From Anaerolineales bacterium (lineage in GTDB: Bacteria; Chloroflexota; Anaerolineae; Aggregatilineales; UBA2796): a stretch of 64,000 bases of DNA. The notes beneath the pieces were generated by a model. The model had not been told where the DNA came from, searched no databases, and saw only the letters and a list, made by a program, of their open reading frames with translations. The translations under genes were made by a program, and so were the position numbers. The DNA lies in assembly GCA_015075625.1 (NCBI GenBank), contig JABTTZ010000001.1, forward strand, positions 1,054,001-1,118,000. The letters are read 5' to 3'. Shown in pieces: positions 53,695-63,125 of this stretch. Each line of letters begins with the position of its first letter. Position 1 is the stretch's first letter.

Positions 53695-54498
53695 TTACCG
53701 CAACTCCCGACGGATCACCGTGCGCAAGGTCAGGTCTACCCATACCGTCGCCAAGACGCGCTCCCCATCTTTAAAAACGACCTTCCACGCCTCGCCGTCT
53801 GGCTCACCCTCACCTTTCCAGCCCGCCACCGCCCGCACATGGGCGGCAAGGGCGACATCGCCAAAGGCAATGGCGAGCGCGGCGTTTGTCTGCTGCTTGC
53901 GCCATTCTGTATAGGAGATCACATCGGGAAAGCCGATCCCCATGAGCGCCGGGGTGGTAAAGGTGAACCGTGAGGCGTCCTTAAAAACGACTTCGGCTGA
54001 ATAGGATTCCCCGTCAAAGCCGAAATAGGCAATCCAGCGGTTTTGATACGCCTGATAGTCGAACCACCATAAATTATCTGCCTTAGGGTTGCCCCCTAAG
54101 AGGACGGCGATCTCTGGGTTGGTGAGGACAAACTGCGAAACCGCCGCCTCGCCTGCTTTCCACGCCGTTTCGCTCAGGCGGTAGTATGCCTCGTAGGAAT
54201 AGACTTTTTCCATCTTCAGGCTGACATGCGCCCAACCGAGGCTTTCCTCATCCGCCCCCCAAAGGTCTACCCGCCAAATATCTAAGCGCCCGCCGACGTG
54301 GTAGACGCCGCTCCCCCACCCTTTTTCGTTGGCAAGGAAGTCCGAAAATGCCGGATGCGCAACAACCAGCGCCAACGCCGCTTGTGCCTGCCCACTCTCC
54401 CCGTCTTCTGCCCGCACCTCTCCGATGGGGGAAAGGGCAATCAGAGCGATTAGGCTGATCAGGAAAAAGATCGTGCAGCGTTCACTCGTTCGTTTCAT
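53695..54498 (-). CDS. Secreted protein of unknown function
   Basis: A 267-residue protein with ATG 54498, preferred because a signal peptide (residues ~8-28, 'CTIFFLISLIALIALSPIG') begins there. The mature part has two similar-looking halves with 'W..V.F.......V.V....' strand patterns, of the sort seen in PepSY-like modules. No catalytic residue is apparent. It is 3' of the DUF1501/DUF1800 pair on the same strand. Confidence 0.6.
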   Translation of the reverse strand: MKRTSERCTIFFLISLIALIALSPIGEVRAEDGESGQAQAALALVVAHPAFSDFLANEKGWGSGVYHVGGRLDIWRVDLWGADEESLGWAHVSLKMEKVYSYEAYYRLSETAWKAGEAAVSQFVLTNPEIAVLLGGNPKADNLWWFDYQAYQNRWIAYFGFDGESYSAEVVFKDASRFTFTTPALMGIGFPDVISYTEWRKQQTNAALAIAFGDVALAAHVRAVAGWKGEGEPDGEAWKVVFKDGERVLATVWVDLTLRTVIRRELR

Positions 54499-54587
54499 CT
54501 CGTTGAGTCCCCCAAATCCATCCATTTTGACGAATCCTAAGCCATTGTCAGGTGTGGTCGCCCGTACTTTGCCCTGTAAGAACACGC

Positions 54588-55877
54588 CTAGCGCGGTTTG
54601 AGAATCCCCCGCAGTGTGGGGCTATAGTTTGGGAAAATCTGGTCTATGGCGGTGTTCAAGATGCGCTTCGTCAGGATTTCGGCAAGGACATCACGGTAAT
54701 CTGTCGTGATCTGCACATCGCCCTCATCAAGCTGATCCGACGCTAAGCCTTTCCAATCGGTGTGAACGCCGCCGTTTACCCCGCCGCCCATGAGGAACAT
54801 GCAGCCGCCATGCCCGTGATCCGTCCCTCGGCTGGCGTTTTCCTCCACCCGCCGCCCAAACTCGCTCATCGTCACTACCGTCACGTTCGCCATCAAGTCA
54901 CCCAGATCGGCATAAAAAGCGGCGAGGCTCTGCCCAAAGGCACGCAGATTGCCCGCAAACCAGCCCTCCACACCGCCCTGACTCTCGTGTGTATCCCACC
55001 CGCCATAATCAAGGCACGCCACTTCCAAGCATACAACCGCTTTGATCAATTGGGCTATCTTCTAAAAGCACATACCAAATTGATCTTCGGCATAGGCGGC
55101 TCCGTTCGCGGGCGTGTAGTCCGCCGCGTTCAGTGTGGCGAGGAAATCGATCATCGAGAAGGTGTCGCGGGCGGTTTGCGCCAAGAGATCGGGCGGGGCG
55201 TCTGTGCGGTAAAGGCTGGTCAGCGTCCGTCGCGCTGCCTCTGCCTGATCCCACCGCCCGCCGAGGTGAAAATCGGTGATTGATTGCAGCGCCAGCGCCG
55301 AAACCGCCCCGTGCAGTGAGGTGGGGAGCATCGCCCCCATGCCCACCGCCCGAAAGGGCGAATCATTTTCCCACACTGCTGTTTGCAAGTGGCGGTTGAG
55401 CCAGCCGCCTTGCGAGACTTTCATCCCCGGCGTCCCCCGTTCCATATACTCCATCGCGTCGAAGTGGGAACGTGTGGGGTCGGGCGAGCCGACAGCGTGA
55501 ATGACCGCCAGCGAGCCAGCGTCATAGACATCCTTTAGCGGGCGAAGTGCCGGATGCAGCCCGAAAAAGCCGTTCAGATCAAGCGCGGTCTGGTCGCTTC
55601 CATCGGGGGCGGGAATGGCAATCGTCGGGCGCTGATCATAGTACGCGCCGCCCTCGCCATAGGGAATGACGGCGTTCAGCGCGTCCATCCCCCCGCGCAA
55701 AAAGACGGCAACTAAGACATCGCCCGGAGCGCCATTCTGCCGAAAGGCAAGGCGTGGCATCCACGAGGGGAACAGGGCGCGGCTCACCCCGCTGACGGCG
55801 ACGCCGCCAAGCGAGCCGAGGAATCCCCGCCGCGAGGTTTTCAAAACAGCAGGTGCGTGTTTAGGCATGTTCGGCAT
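54588..55877 (-). pseudogene. DUF1501 protein with an in-frame amber stop
   Basis: The frame from ATG 55877 has a Tat-type signal ('SRRGFLGSLGG') and DUF1501 text ('VAVFLRGGMDALNAVIPYG', 'RSHFDAMEYMERG') to residue 271, then TAG at 55062-55064, and continues in the same frame through 'KIAQLIKA', 'LDYGGWDTHESQGG' and 'TVVTMSEFGRR' to a stop at 54588. Removing that one codon restores a normal-length (~428-residue) protein. The TAG sits where family members usually have Arg or Lys, one base from AAG or CAG. Sequencing error, mutation or readthrough are possible. DUF1501 proteins are exported and act next to DUF1800 proteins. Confidence 0.85.
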
Positions 55878-55890
55878 AGCGGGAGTCCTC

Positions 55891-57426
55891 TCATTTCCAT
55901 TGGAAGTAAGGCGAGGCGATGATCAAAGCGAGCAGGGCGGGCAGTCTATCCGCCCGCACGTCAGGGGTGATCGGTGTGTCTTCACCCTGTTGGTCTCCTT
56001 CTTCCAGTCCGTCAATGACGAATGCACTATAGGTGCGCCGATCTTCGGCGGAGAGTGTTCCGCCAGCAAGGGCAAAACGGGCGGCGGCATCTACCAGTTC
56101 GCCCGCTGTCGCCACCCCCGCGCCGATCTGCTCACCGAGGGCGATGAAGGGCGCTTTCACCCCTTCCCATTCGCCAGCGGCGGCTGAGGAAAACATGAGC
56201 GCGTAGTTCCACCGCGCCAACAAGCCGCTGGTGCTGATCCACGCCCCCGCCATATCGGGGTAGCCGTTGGGGGGATGCCAATAGTAGGGAAGCTGCCCCA
56301 TCACTTTCAACTGCCACAGCACATGCCATAGCTTAGCAAAGGTCGGGCGCAAAAGGCGCATCGCGCCGACGACGTAATCCATTGGACGACGGAGCTTTGC
56401 CCCAGAGGACGCCATAAACTCCGACGAAAGCAAGATATGGCGCAAGACCTGCCGAATATCGCCCCCTGTTGCCGTAAAGACTGCCGTCGTGCTTTGGATA
56501 AGGCTTTCCGGCGGCGCATCAGCAACAAACCGGCGGCACAGTTTGCCGCTGATGAAGGCAGCAGTGGCGGGGTGGCGGGCAAGAATGTCCAGCACATCCA
56601 AGCCATCTTCAATGCCTCGTCCGGCGGGGAGCGTCACGCCCAACACGGTCTTTTCGCCTGTGTCGTGTTTGTCCAGATCAAAATAAAAGGGGTGTTCGTT
56701 TTTGCCGTAGACCGTCCAGCCCGTCAGAGCGCGGGCAACCTCGCGGACATCCTTTTCCGTGTAGCCGCCCTTGACGCCGAGCGTGTGGAGTTCCATCACC
56801 TCGCGGGAATAGTTTTCGTTGGGGTGTTCTTTCTCGCTGTACGCCTGACTCAGGTAATAGAGCATCGCCTCACTTTGGGCGGAGGCAAAGAGCAGATCGC
56901 GGAACGTCCCTAGTGCGTGCTTGCGGATCACCTCTCGATCATCAATCGTTTTTTCAACAATGAGATCGCCAATCGGGATGTTGAAATGATCCGTCCAGAA
57001 TTCAACGACGAGTTCGTAAAGCTGCCGCTCTGAATAGGCGGCGCGGTGCAGGCGTCCATAGAGAATGGCTGCCTCAACTGCCCCATAATCCTCATCCACC
57101 GCCGCGCTCAGGGCGCTTTGGGAAAGGCTCATGGGGTGGTTGGCAAGGTAAGCGTCCATAAGAGGATCATCGATCTGTTCGGGGTGAAGCTGCCAATCAA
57201 TGTACCCCTCAATGCCCATTTCGCGGATGCGGGCGAGGTCTTCGGGGCGACCTGCCCACGTCAGGCGATTCAACACATGCCCTTCGGCGCTTGTCGCGGC
57301 GTAGCCATTGGCGGGCGCGGCATAAACCGGACGTGCCGTCCCCCACGCCAGCGCCCCCCCCACCGCACTCCCCGCGCCGACAATGCCTACCAGCCGCAAA
57401 AAATCACGGCGGCTCACTGCTGCCAT
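55891..57426 (-). CDS. DUF1800 protein with Tat signal
   Basis: A 511-residue exported protein. A twin-arginine signal 'SRRDFLRLVG' is at residues 5-14. The DUF1800 core shows 'LNRLTWAGRPEDL', 'VEFWTDHFNI', 'RKHALGTFRDLLFASAQSEAMLYYL', 'NENYSREVMELHTLGV' and 'EVARALTGWTVYG'. DUF1800-DUF1501 pairs are common in Chloroflexota and other phyla and are thought to work outside the membrane; their reaction is unknown. Its stop is 13 bases before the DUF1501 start. Confidence 0.92.
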   Translation of the reverse strand: MAAVSRRDFLRLVGIVGAGSAVGGALAWGTARPVYAAPANGYAATSAEGHVLNRLTWAGRPEDLARIREMGIEGYIDWQLHPEQIDDPLMDAYLANHPMSLSQSALSAAVDEDYGAVEAAILYGRLHRAAYSERQLYELVVEFWTDHFNIPIGDLIVEKTIDDREVIRKHALGTFRDLLFASAQSEAMLYYLSQAYSEKEHPNENYSREVMELHTLGVKGGYTEKDVREVARALTGWTVYGKNEHPFYFDLDKHDTGEKTVLGVTLPAGRGIEDGLDVLDILARHPATAAFISGKLCRRFVADAPPESLIQSTTAVFTATGGDIRQVLRHILLSSEFMASSGAKLRRPMDYVVGAMRLLRPTFAKLWHVLWQLKVMGQLPYYWHPPNGYPDMAGAWISTSGLLARWNYALMFSSAAAGEWEGVKAPFIALGEQIGAGVATAGELVDAAARFALAGGTLSAEDRRTYSAFVIDGLEEGDQQGEDTPITPDVRADRLPALLALIIASPYFQWK

Positions 57427-57781
57427 AGTGTCTCCCTCCCATTCGTTTGAATGCCTTCAGTATAGCCTCAAAACAGATAGGGGTTTGGAAACCTAACCCC
57501 CACCCCCGTAACGAGGGTCTGTTGGCAGTGTAATTCCCGTAGGGGCGTAATGCCTTGCGCCTATCGCCGCCCATGATCGCCCAATGCTTTAGCGGCGGGC
57601 TGAAATTGACCACCCCTTCGGGGCTTGAAGGCAAATGCCGCACCGTGCCTTCCGTTTTAAGCCCCAACGGGGTGATCAGCCTTAGCGCGGGCGTTTTAAC
57701 CCCGCGCCGCCCTGCGGGGCTTGGAAACAGCGAGAGGGAAGCTCTCCCCCTTTCCCTGTGTACGGGGACGGGAAAGGGGGG
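57427..57781. repeat. Intergenic repeat cluster
   Basis: No gene. Contains GGGGCGTAATGCCTTGCGCC (57542), an inverted pair of REP/BIME-like modules (to ~57715), and CCCCCTTTCCC (57746-57756) facing GGGAAAGGGGG (57770-57780), an 11-bp inverted repeat that ends just before the stop of the next gene. Confidence 0.6.
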
Positions 57782-58390
57782 TTAGATCACTCCTGCCTGC
57801 CGTAAGCGGTTCTCCACTGCTGCGGTGGCGGCATTGGCGATCACCGCGAGGGTGAGCAGCCCCCAGGGGACGACCAACACCGTGCTGAGCGCGGCGACGA
57901 GGATCACCAAGCCAACAAAAGCAAGGCTATAGAAGGGATTCGTCACCGTCATAAGCGCGGCATTTTTCAGCCCGGCAAGCAAATCGGGCTGTTCCATCCG
58001 TTCCAAGAGGGGGAACAAGTAGAGCAGCACACTGATCCAGAAGATGGCACCTGTTAGCCAGACAAGGCGCAAGGCAATGAACAACGCGCCCGTTTGCAAC
58101 CAATACGTGTTTATGTTGACGATGATTAGGAAAAAGACGCCCACCGTCAGCAGGGCGATGATCGCCCCCCGCCCCAACGAGGCGCGGAAGCCCGACCAAT
58201 AATCATCGATGTGACAGGTGGGCGTTGTTTGAGCGGCGTTCGCCACACGGCACATGCCCGCATAGGCTGCCGGAGCGGTGATCAGCGGCAAGGCGCACAG
58301 CATGGCGACGATGTTCGCTGGCACAAACACGCCGTTAAACTTCTCGAAAAAGCGCAGCCCGCGCCAAAAGGATCGAAAGACAGCCGCCAT
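57782..58390 (-). CDS. DUF624 (YesL)-like membrane protein
   Basis: A 202-residue protein with five hydrophobic segments, a basic 'SFWRGLRFFEKFNGVFVPANIVAMLCALPLI' start and a 'GLLTLAVIANAATAAVE' end resembling the DUF624/YesL family, sometimes found near sugar transporters. ATG 58390 has AGGGG upstream; the 24 codons before it are not needed. It diverges from the flavin/iron-sulfur gene. Confidence 0.65.
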   Translation of the reverse strand: MAAVFRSFWRGLRFFEKFNGVFVPANIVAMLCALPLITAPAAYAGMCRVANAAQTTPTCHIDDYWSGFRASLGRGAIIALLTVGVFFLIIVNINTYWLQTGALFIALRLVWLTGAIFWISVLLYLFPLLERMEQPDLLAGLKNAALMTVTNPFYSLAFVGLVILVAALSTVLVVPWGLLTLAVIANAATAAVENRLRQAGVI

Positions 58391-58473
58391 AATTACCCCT
58401 AGAGGAATTTCGAGACTCGTTATAATAGCGTTGATTATTCGCCGTGCCAGAAGAATAGGCAACCAAAGACCTT

Positions 58474-59895
58474 ATGTGGACACATTATCACACTGTCGCC
58501 AGCGTTGACGAGGCGCTTGATCTGCTTGCCACGTATGGCGAACGCGCCCGTATCGTCGCCGGCGGGACAGACCTTCTCATCGAGCTTGAACGCGGGACAC
58601 GGCGCGGGATTCACGTCCTGATCGACCTCTCGCGGGCAGCGGGCTTAGACTCAATCACAGACGATGGCGACATGCTGCGCATTGGCGCGAATGTCACCCA
58701 TAACCAAATCGCCGCCAATCCCTTCGTGCGGAACTACGCCGCGCCGTTGGCACAGGCTTCTTGGGCGGTGGGCGCTCCGCAGATTCGCAATCGGGCGACG
58801 CTTGCCGGAAACGTGATCACCGCCAGCCCCGCCAACGACACGATCACCCCCCTCATGGCGCTTGGCGCATCCGTTGAATTGACTTCCCGTGCCGGAGGGA
58901 GGCGTCTCGTTCCCCTGAACACCTTCTACACGGGCGTGCGGCGCACCGTCATGCGCCCCGATGAACTGCTAAGGGCGATTCACGTTCCCAAACTGCGCGG
59001 CGATGAACGGGGGCTTTTCCTAAAACTTGGCTTGCGCCGCGCTCAGGCAATTGCTGTGGTGAACTGTGCTGTCGTCCTGAGCATGGATGGCGACGTGGTG
59101 CGCGAGGCACGGCTGACCTTAGGCTGTGTTGCCCCTACAATTATCGCCTTGCCAGAGGTGGGGGCATTTCTGAGCGGAAAGCCGCTCAGCGAGGCGGTGA
59201 TCCATGAGGCGGCACGGCAAGCCGCCCACACACCCACCCCGATTAGCGATGTACGGGCAACCGCCGACTATCGACGGGAGATGGTCGGTGTTTGCGTTGC
59301 CCGTGCCTTGCGGACTCTGCGCGAGGGGGGCGCGGGCAGCACCCCGCCCGCCGATCCGGTCATGCTGTGGGGGGCGCGGGGCGGCAAAACCGCCTCAACG
59401 GACTCCGCCCTCCATGAACGCGACACGCCGATCACGACGACGATCAACGGGCAGCCATACACGCTGAGAGGCGGGAATCACAAAACGCTTTTACGCCTTC
59501 TGCGGGAAGATGCCCACCTTCCGGGTACAAAAGAGGGCTGCGCCGAGGGCGAGTGCGGGGCGTGTACGGTCTTTCTTGACGGCGCAGCGGTCATGGCGTG
59601 CCTTGTCCCCGCCCCCCGCGCCCACCATGCCCAGATCGTCACGGTGGAGGGGCTGTCCGTAGAGAACGGGCAGGGCGGAAAGACCTTGCACCCCCTTCAG
59701 GCGTCGTTCATCGACCAGGGGGCGGTGCAGTGTGGCTACTGCACGCCGGGATTCCTCATGGCAGGGGCAAAGCTCTTGGAAGAACACCCCCACCCCACCC
59801 GCGCCCAAATTGAAGAAAGCATCACTGGCAACCTATGCCGCTGCACGGGTTATTACAGCATCGTGGCGGCGATAGCAAAGGCGGCGGCGCAGTGA
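58474..59895 (+). CDS. CoxM-CoxS-like fusion: FAD-binding and [2Fe-2S] subunits of a molybdenum hydroxylase
   Basis: A 473-residue fusion. Residues ~1-285 are the CO-dehydrogenase/xanthine-dehydrogenase FAD domain: 'RIVAGGTDLLIEL', 'QIRNRATLAGNVITASPANDTI' and the C-terminal lid. After a ~35-residue linker, ~318-473 is the [2Fe-2S] part, with cysteines in 'CAEGECGACTVFL' and 'CLVPAP', then 'CGYCTPGF' and 'CRCTGYY' for the second cluster. In most operons these are two genes plus a large molybdenum subunit. No large subunit is nearby, so the partner must be elsewhere. Confidence 0.9.
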   Translation: MWTHYHTVASVDEALDLLATYGERARIVAGGTDLLIELERGTRRGIHVLIDLSRAAGLDSITDDGDMLRIGANVTHNQIAANPFVRNYAAPLAQASWAVGAPQIRNRATLAGNVITASPANDTITPLMALGASVELTSRAGGRRLVPLNTFYTGVRRTVMRPDELLRAIHVPKLRGDERGLFLKLGLRRAQAIAVVNCAVVLSMDGDVVREARLTLGCVAPTIIALPEVGAFLSGKPLSEAVIHEAARQAAHTPTPISDVRATADYRREMVGVCVARALRTLREGGAGSTPPADPVMLWGARGGKTASTDSALHERDTPITTTINGQPYTLRGGNHKTLLRLLREDAHLPGTKEGCAEGECGACTVFLDGAAVMACLVPAPRAHHAQIVTVEGLSVENGQGGKTLHPLQASFIDQGAVQCGYCTPGFLMAGAKLLEEHPHPTRAQIEESITGNLCRCTGYYSIVAAIAKAAAQ

Positions 59896-59896
59896 T

Positions 59897-59949
59897 CCCG
59901 CCGCTAAAGCAGCGGGCTGAGACTAACCACCCCTGCGGGGCTTGGAAAC
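59897..59949. repeat. REP/BIME-like module
   Basis: CCCGCCGCTAAAGCAGCGGG and CCCCTGCGGGG stems directly after the fusion gene's stop. Confidence 0.65.
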
Positions 59950-60019
59950 CCTAACTCCCACCCTGTAAACAGAGAGAGGGTAGGGGATTGGGGTTCTGAA
60001 CCCAAAATGTCAACAGACC

Positions 60020-61291
60020 CTAATAATCCGTCTTGCGGCGCTCACCGAGCAGCTTTGTGCCGTCGGGGATGGTCTTTTCGTGAACATCGTGGTAATCATC
60101 GGGCATGAATTCCGTCCCTATGACGACATTCCGCCCAATGATAAAGCCCGCCGGAACATGACTCCCTTTCCCAATCACACTGATCCCTAAATCGGCGCTG
60201 TCGGTGATCCTCCCCACGTGGACATCATGCCCAATGACGACATCTTTATCAATGATCGCCCGTTCCACCACCGCCCCCGCCTCAATGGACGATCCGGTGA
60301 GAATGACCGATTCGCGGATCACCGCATTGGGTCCAACATAGACACCGGGCGAGAGGACAGAGCGTTCCACCAGCGCTCCGGCGCTGATCACCGAGCCATC
60401 GGTCACCATGCTGTCGTGGACAATCGCGCCGCTCTCAATGATCACTGGTGGGCGTTCTTCCGAGCGGGTGTGAATGATCCACGAGCGGTCATTCAGGTTG
60501 ATCGAGGGGGGTTTCCCAATCAAATCCATGTGCGCTTCCCAAAAAGCGTCAATCGTCCCCACATCGACCCAATAACCATTGAATGGATAGGCGTAGACAT
60601 TCTGCCCCTCGGCAACCATACGGGGGATAATGTCCTTGCCAAAATCGTGGCTGGATGAGGTTCGCGCCGCGTCTTCAATGAGCATCCGCTCTAGCGTATC
60701 GAGGGTGAATACATAAATCCCCATGCTGGCGAGATTACTCGGCGGATTTGCTGGTTTCTCGGCAAAATCCTTGACGCGCCCTTTCAGATCGACATCGAGA
60801 ATCCCAAAGCGCGAGGCTTCCTCAATGGGGACGCGAATCGTGCAGATTGTAATATCTGCCCCTTTGTATTCATGTTGGTTGATCAGCGCCGCGTAGTCCA
60901 TCTCGTAAATGTGGTCGCCGGAAAGAATCAACACATATTTAGGGCGTCCCCGTCCAACAAAGTTGAGGTTCTGCCAGACGGCATCGGCTGTGCCGGAGTA
61001 CCAATCGGTATCATCACGCCCCTTGAAGGGTTGCAAAATGTGAACGCCGCCGGTGAAACTGCGGTCTAAATCCCAGGGCTGCCCGCGCCCAATGTGATCC
61101 ATCAGGCTGTGCGGGCGGTACTGGGTCAAGATGAGGACATCAAAAATACCGCTGTTGACGCAATTGGAAAGGGTGAAATCGATGATGCGGTATTTGCCGC
61201 CAAAAGGAACAGCGGGCTTAGCGCGTTTGGCAGTTAGCACACTGAGGCGCGTGCCTTCCCCACCGGCAAGGATGATGGCGCGTGTACGCAT
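60020..61291 (-). CDS. glgC: Glucose-1-phosphate adenylyltransferase
   Basis: A 423-residue ADP-glucose pyrophosphorylase, first committed step of glycogen synthesis. N-terminal nucleotidyl-transferase motif '[28 protein letters not shown]', '[13 protein letters not shown]', and the catalytic '[11 protein letters not shown]' Asp; the C-terminal half is a left-handed beta-helix with hexapeptide repeats. It stands alone; no glgA or glgB is present. AGG lies before the ATG. Confidence 0.94.
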   Translation of the reverse strand: MRTRAIILAGGEGTRLSVLTAKRAKPAVPFGGKYRIIDFTLSNCVNSGIFDVLILTQYRPHSLMDHIGRGQPWDLDRSFTGGVHILQPFKGRDDTDWYSGTADAVWQNLNFVGRGRPKYVLILSGDHIYEMDYAALINQHEYKGADITICTIRVPIEEASRFGILDVDLKGRVKDFAEKPANPPSNLASMGIYVFTLDTLERMLIEDAARTSSSHDFGKDIIPRMVAEGQNVYAYPFNGYWVDVGTIDAFWEAHMDLIGKPPSINLNDRSWIIHTRSEERPPVIIESGAIVHDSMVTDGSVISAGALVERSVLSPGVYVGPNAVIRESVILTGSSIEAGAVVERAIIDKDVVIGHDVHVGRITDSADLGISVIGKGSHVPAGFIIGRNVVIGTEFMPDDYHDVHEKTIPDGTKLLGERRKTDY

Positions 61292-61372
61292 GGTAAGAGA
61301 GCCTTTCTTTCGTCCTTAAAAAACGTGTAAAAAACGTATAACTCACCTTGCGCACAGACCCTCACCCCCCAG

Positions 61373-61401
61373 CCCCCTCTCCCGCTATGCGGGAGAGGGG
61401 G
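61373..61401. repeat. Perfect 13-bp inverted repeat (family A hairpin)
   Basis: CCCCCTCTCCCGC, loop TAT, exact complement. Identical stem to 48022. Located between the divergent glgC and aldo/keto reductase genes, where terminator function makes less sense, which favours a dispersed repeat. Confidence 0.8.
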
Positions 61402-61562
61402 AATGCCCTTTTTTGAGGGGGCTTCCCCCTCAAGCTGCTCCTTTCGATGAATAGGGGGTGAACAAACCCAACTGCATAGGGTGAGCATATAAGATGATTG
61501 CTCAGATTATAGCCCAGTGTGCTACAGTTGGTTTGGATAATAACAAGGAACCGATTCACACT

Positions 61563-62591
61563 ATGCGCTACAAACTACTTGGGCGGAGCGGGCTGCGCGT
61601 CTCCGAATTGGCACTCGGCACAATGACCTTTGGCGAAGAATGGGGGTGGGGGGCGTCCAAAGAGGAGAGCAAGCGCGTCTTTGATGCTTACGCCAACGCT
61701 GGCGGCAACTTCATCGATACGGCAAACCGCTACACAGAAGGTACATCAGAGCGCTATGTGGGGGAATTCGTCGCCGCAGACCGCGATCATTTCGTCGTGG
61801 CGACGAAATACACCTTAAAAATGCGCGATGGCGATCCCAATTTCAGCGGCAACCACCGCAAAAATATGATGCACTCTGTTGACGCCAGCCTGAAACGGCT
61901 GAAGACCGATCACATCGATCTCTATTGGCTGCACGCTTGGGACTTTATGACGCCTATTGATGAAGTGCTGCGCGGCTTGGATGATCTCGTGCGGGCGGGG
62001 AAAATCCTTTACATTGGGATTTCCGATACGCCGGCGTGGGTGATCAGCGCGGCGAATGTCATGGCGGAACTGCGCGGGTGGTCGCGCTTTGTTGCCCTTC
62101 AACTTGAATACAGCCTTGTCCAACGCGGTATTGAACGCGAACATCTGCCCCTTGCCCGCGTCACAGACCTTGCGGTGACGCCTTGGGGCATTTTGGGGGC
62201 GGGGATTCTCTCTGGAAAGTACAACCGCGAGGTGGGCGCGACAGGGCGGGCAAACCGAGGCGGCGGGGAGATTCCGGCGTGGAAACTGGCGGTTGCCCAA
62301 ACGGTCATTGAGATTGCCGATGAACTCGGACGGCAGCCCTCACAAGTGGCGCTGAACTGGGTGCGCCAACAAGCCGGAGTGATCATTCCCATCCTCGGCG
62401 CAAAAACGCTTCCCCAGGTGGAAGATAATCTGAAGGCGTTGGAATTCACGCTCTCGCCCGAACAGCTTGCCCGTTTGGATGCCGCCAGCAAGATCGAACT
62501 GGGCTTCCCCTATGACTTTTTGAATTCTGATGGTGTGCGCTTTTTGGTCTATGGCGGAACACGCGACCAGATCGATAACCATCGGGGCTAA
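61563..62591 (+). CDS. Aldo/keto reductase
   Basis: A 342-residue NADPH-dependent TIM-barrel oxidoreductase. The tetrad is visible: Asp and Tyr in 'NFIDTANRYTEGTSE', Lys in 'VVATKYTL', and His in 'YWLHAWD'. 'LEYSLVQRGIERE' and 'PILGAKTLPQVEDNL' are typical of the AKR family close to YhdN/YajO groups. ATG 61563 fits the conserved start (MRYKLLGRSGLRVSELALGT). Substrate unknown. Confidence 0.92.
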   Translation: MRYKLLGRSGLRVSELALGTMTFGEEWGWGASKEESKRVFDAYANAGGNFIDTANRYTEGTSERYVGEFVAADRDHFVVATKYTLKMRDGDPNFSGNHRKNMMHSVDASLKRLKTDHIDLYWLHAWDFMTPIDEVLRGLDDLVRAGKILYIGISDTPAWVISAANVMAELRGWSRFVALQLEYSLVQRGIEREHLPLARVTDLAVTPWGILGAGILSGKYNREVGATGRANRGGGEIPAWKLAVAQTVIEIADELGRQPSQVALNWVRQQAGVIIPILGAKTLPQVEDNLKALEFTLSPEQLARLDAASKIELGFPYDFLNSDGVRFLVYGGTRDQIDNHRG

Positions 62592-62940
62592 CGCGGCATA
62601 GCCTATATATCCGCCGCTGCCCTCACTCCGCAGACAGTGGTAGGGCGCGGACGCCCAGGAGTCGTCCCTATGCGGATGCGGGTGGGGTAGGGGTTCTTTT
62701 AGAAATCACGGTGGTGGACGATTAGGTTCTGTTTACAGTGTAATTCCCGTAGGGGCGCCATGTCTTGCGCCCATCGCCGCCGGTGAGCGCCCGCCGCTAA
62801 AAGCAGCGGGCTGAGACTAATCACCCCTGCGGGGCTTGGAAACCCTAATCCCCACCCCGTAAACAAAGAGAGGGACTCTCTCCCCCTTTCCCCGCAGACA
62901 GGGAAAGGGGACGGGGGGATAGGGATTCTTTTAGAAATTT
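62592..62940. repeat. Intergenic repeat cluster
   Basis: No gene. Holds a GGACGCCC...-type tract at 62640, GGGGCGCCATGTCTTGCGCCC (62751), a REP/BIME-like module (to ~62845) and CCCCTTTCCC/GGGAAAGGGG (62883-62892/62901-62910). Confidence 0.6.
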
Positions 62941-63044
62941 TCTTGACAAACTACCAAAGATGCCTCGCTTACAAGCCAAACCCGAATTTGCCGATAGGTT
63001 TTCAGGCTGTGAGGGGATTCACAGCGTTTTCTTAGCACTTGCGA

Positions 63045-63072
63045 TTGACAGGTGCGTGTTCGGTACTACAAT
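63045..63072 (+). promoter_or_regulatory. Strong promoter of the last gene
   Basis: Perfect TTGACA (63045-63050), 16-base spacer, TACAAT (63067-63072); about 54 bases before the ATG. Confidence 0.7.
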
Positions 63073-63125
63073 CGGGGGATTGTCTCAGCCAAAACCGCCA
63101 TCCTGGAATCGCTACCTAAGCCACC

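Noticed and set aside
12411-62845. A CRISPR array made of the repeated palindromes
   Set aside because: Copies are kilobases apart in separate gaps, with no regular spacers and no cas genes.
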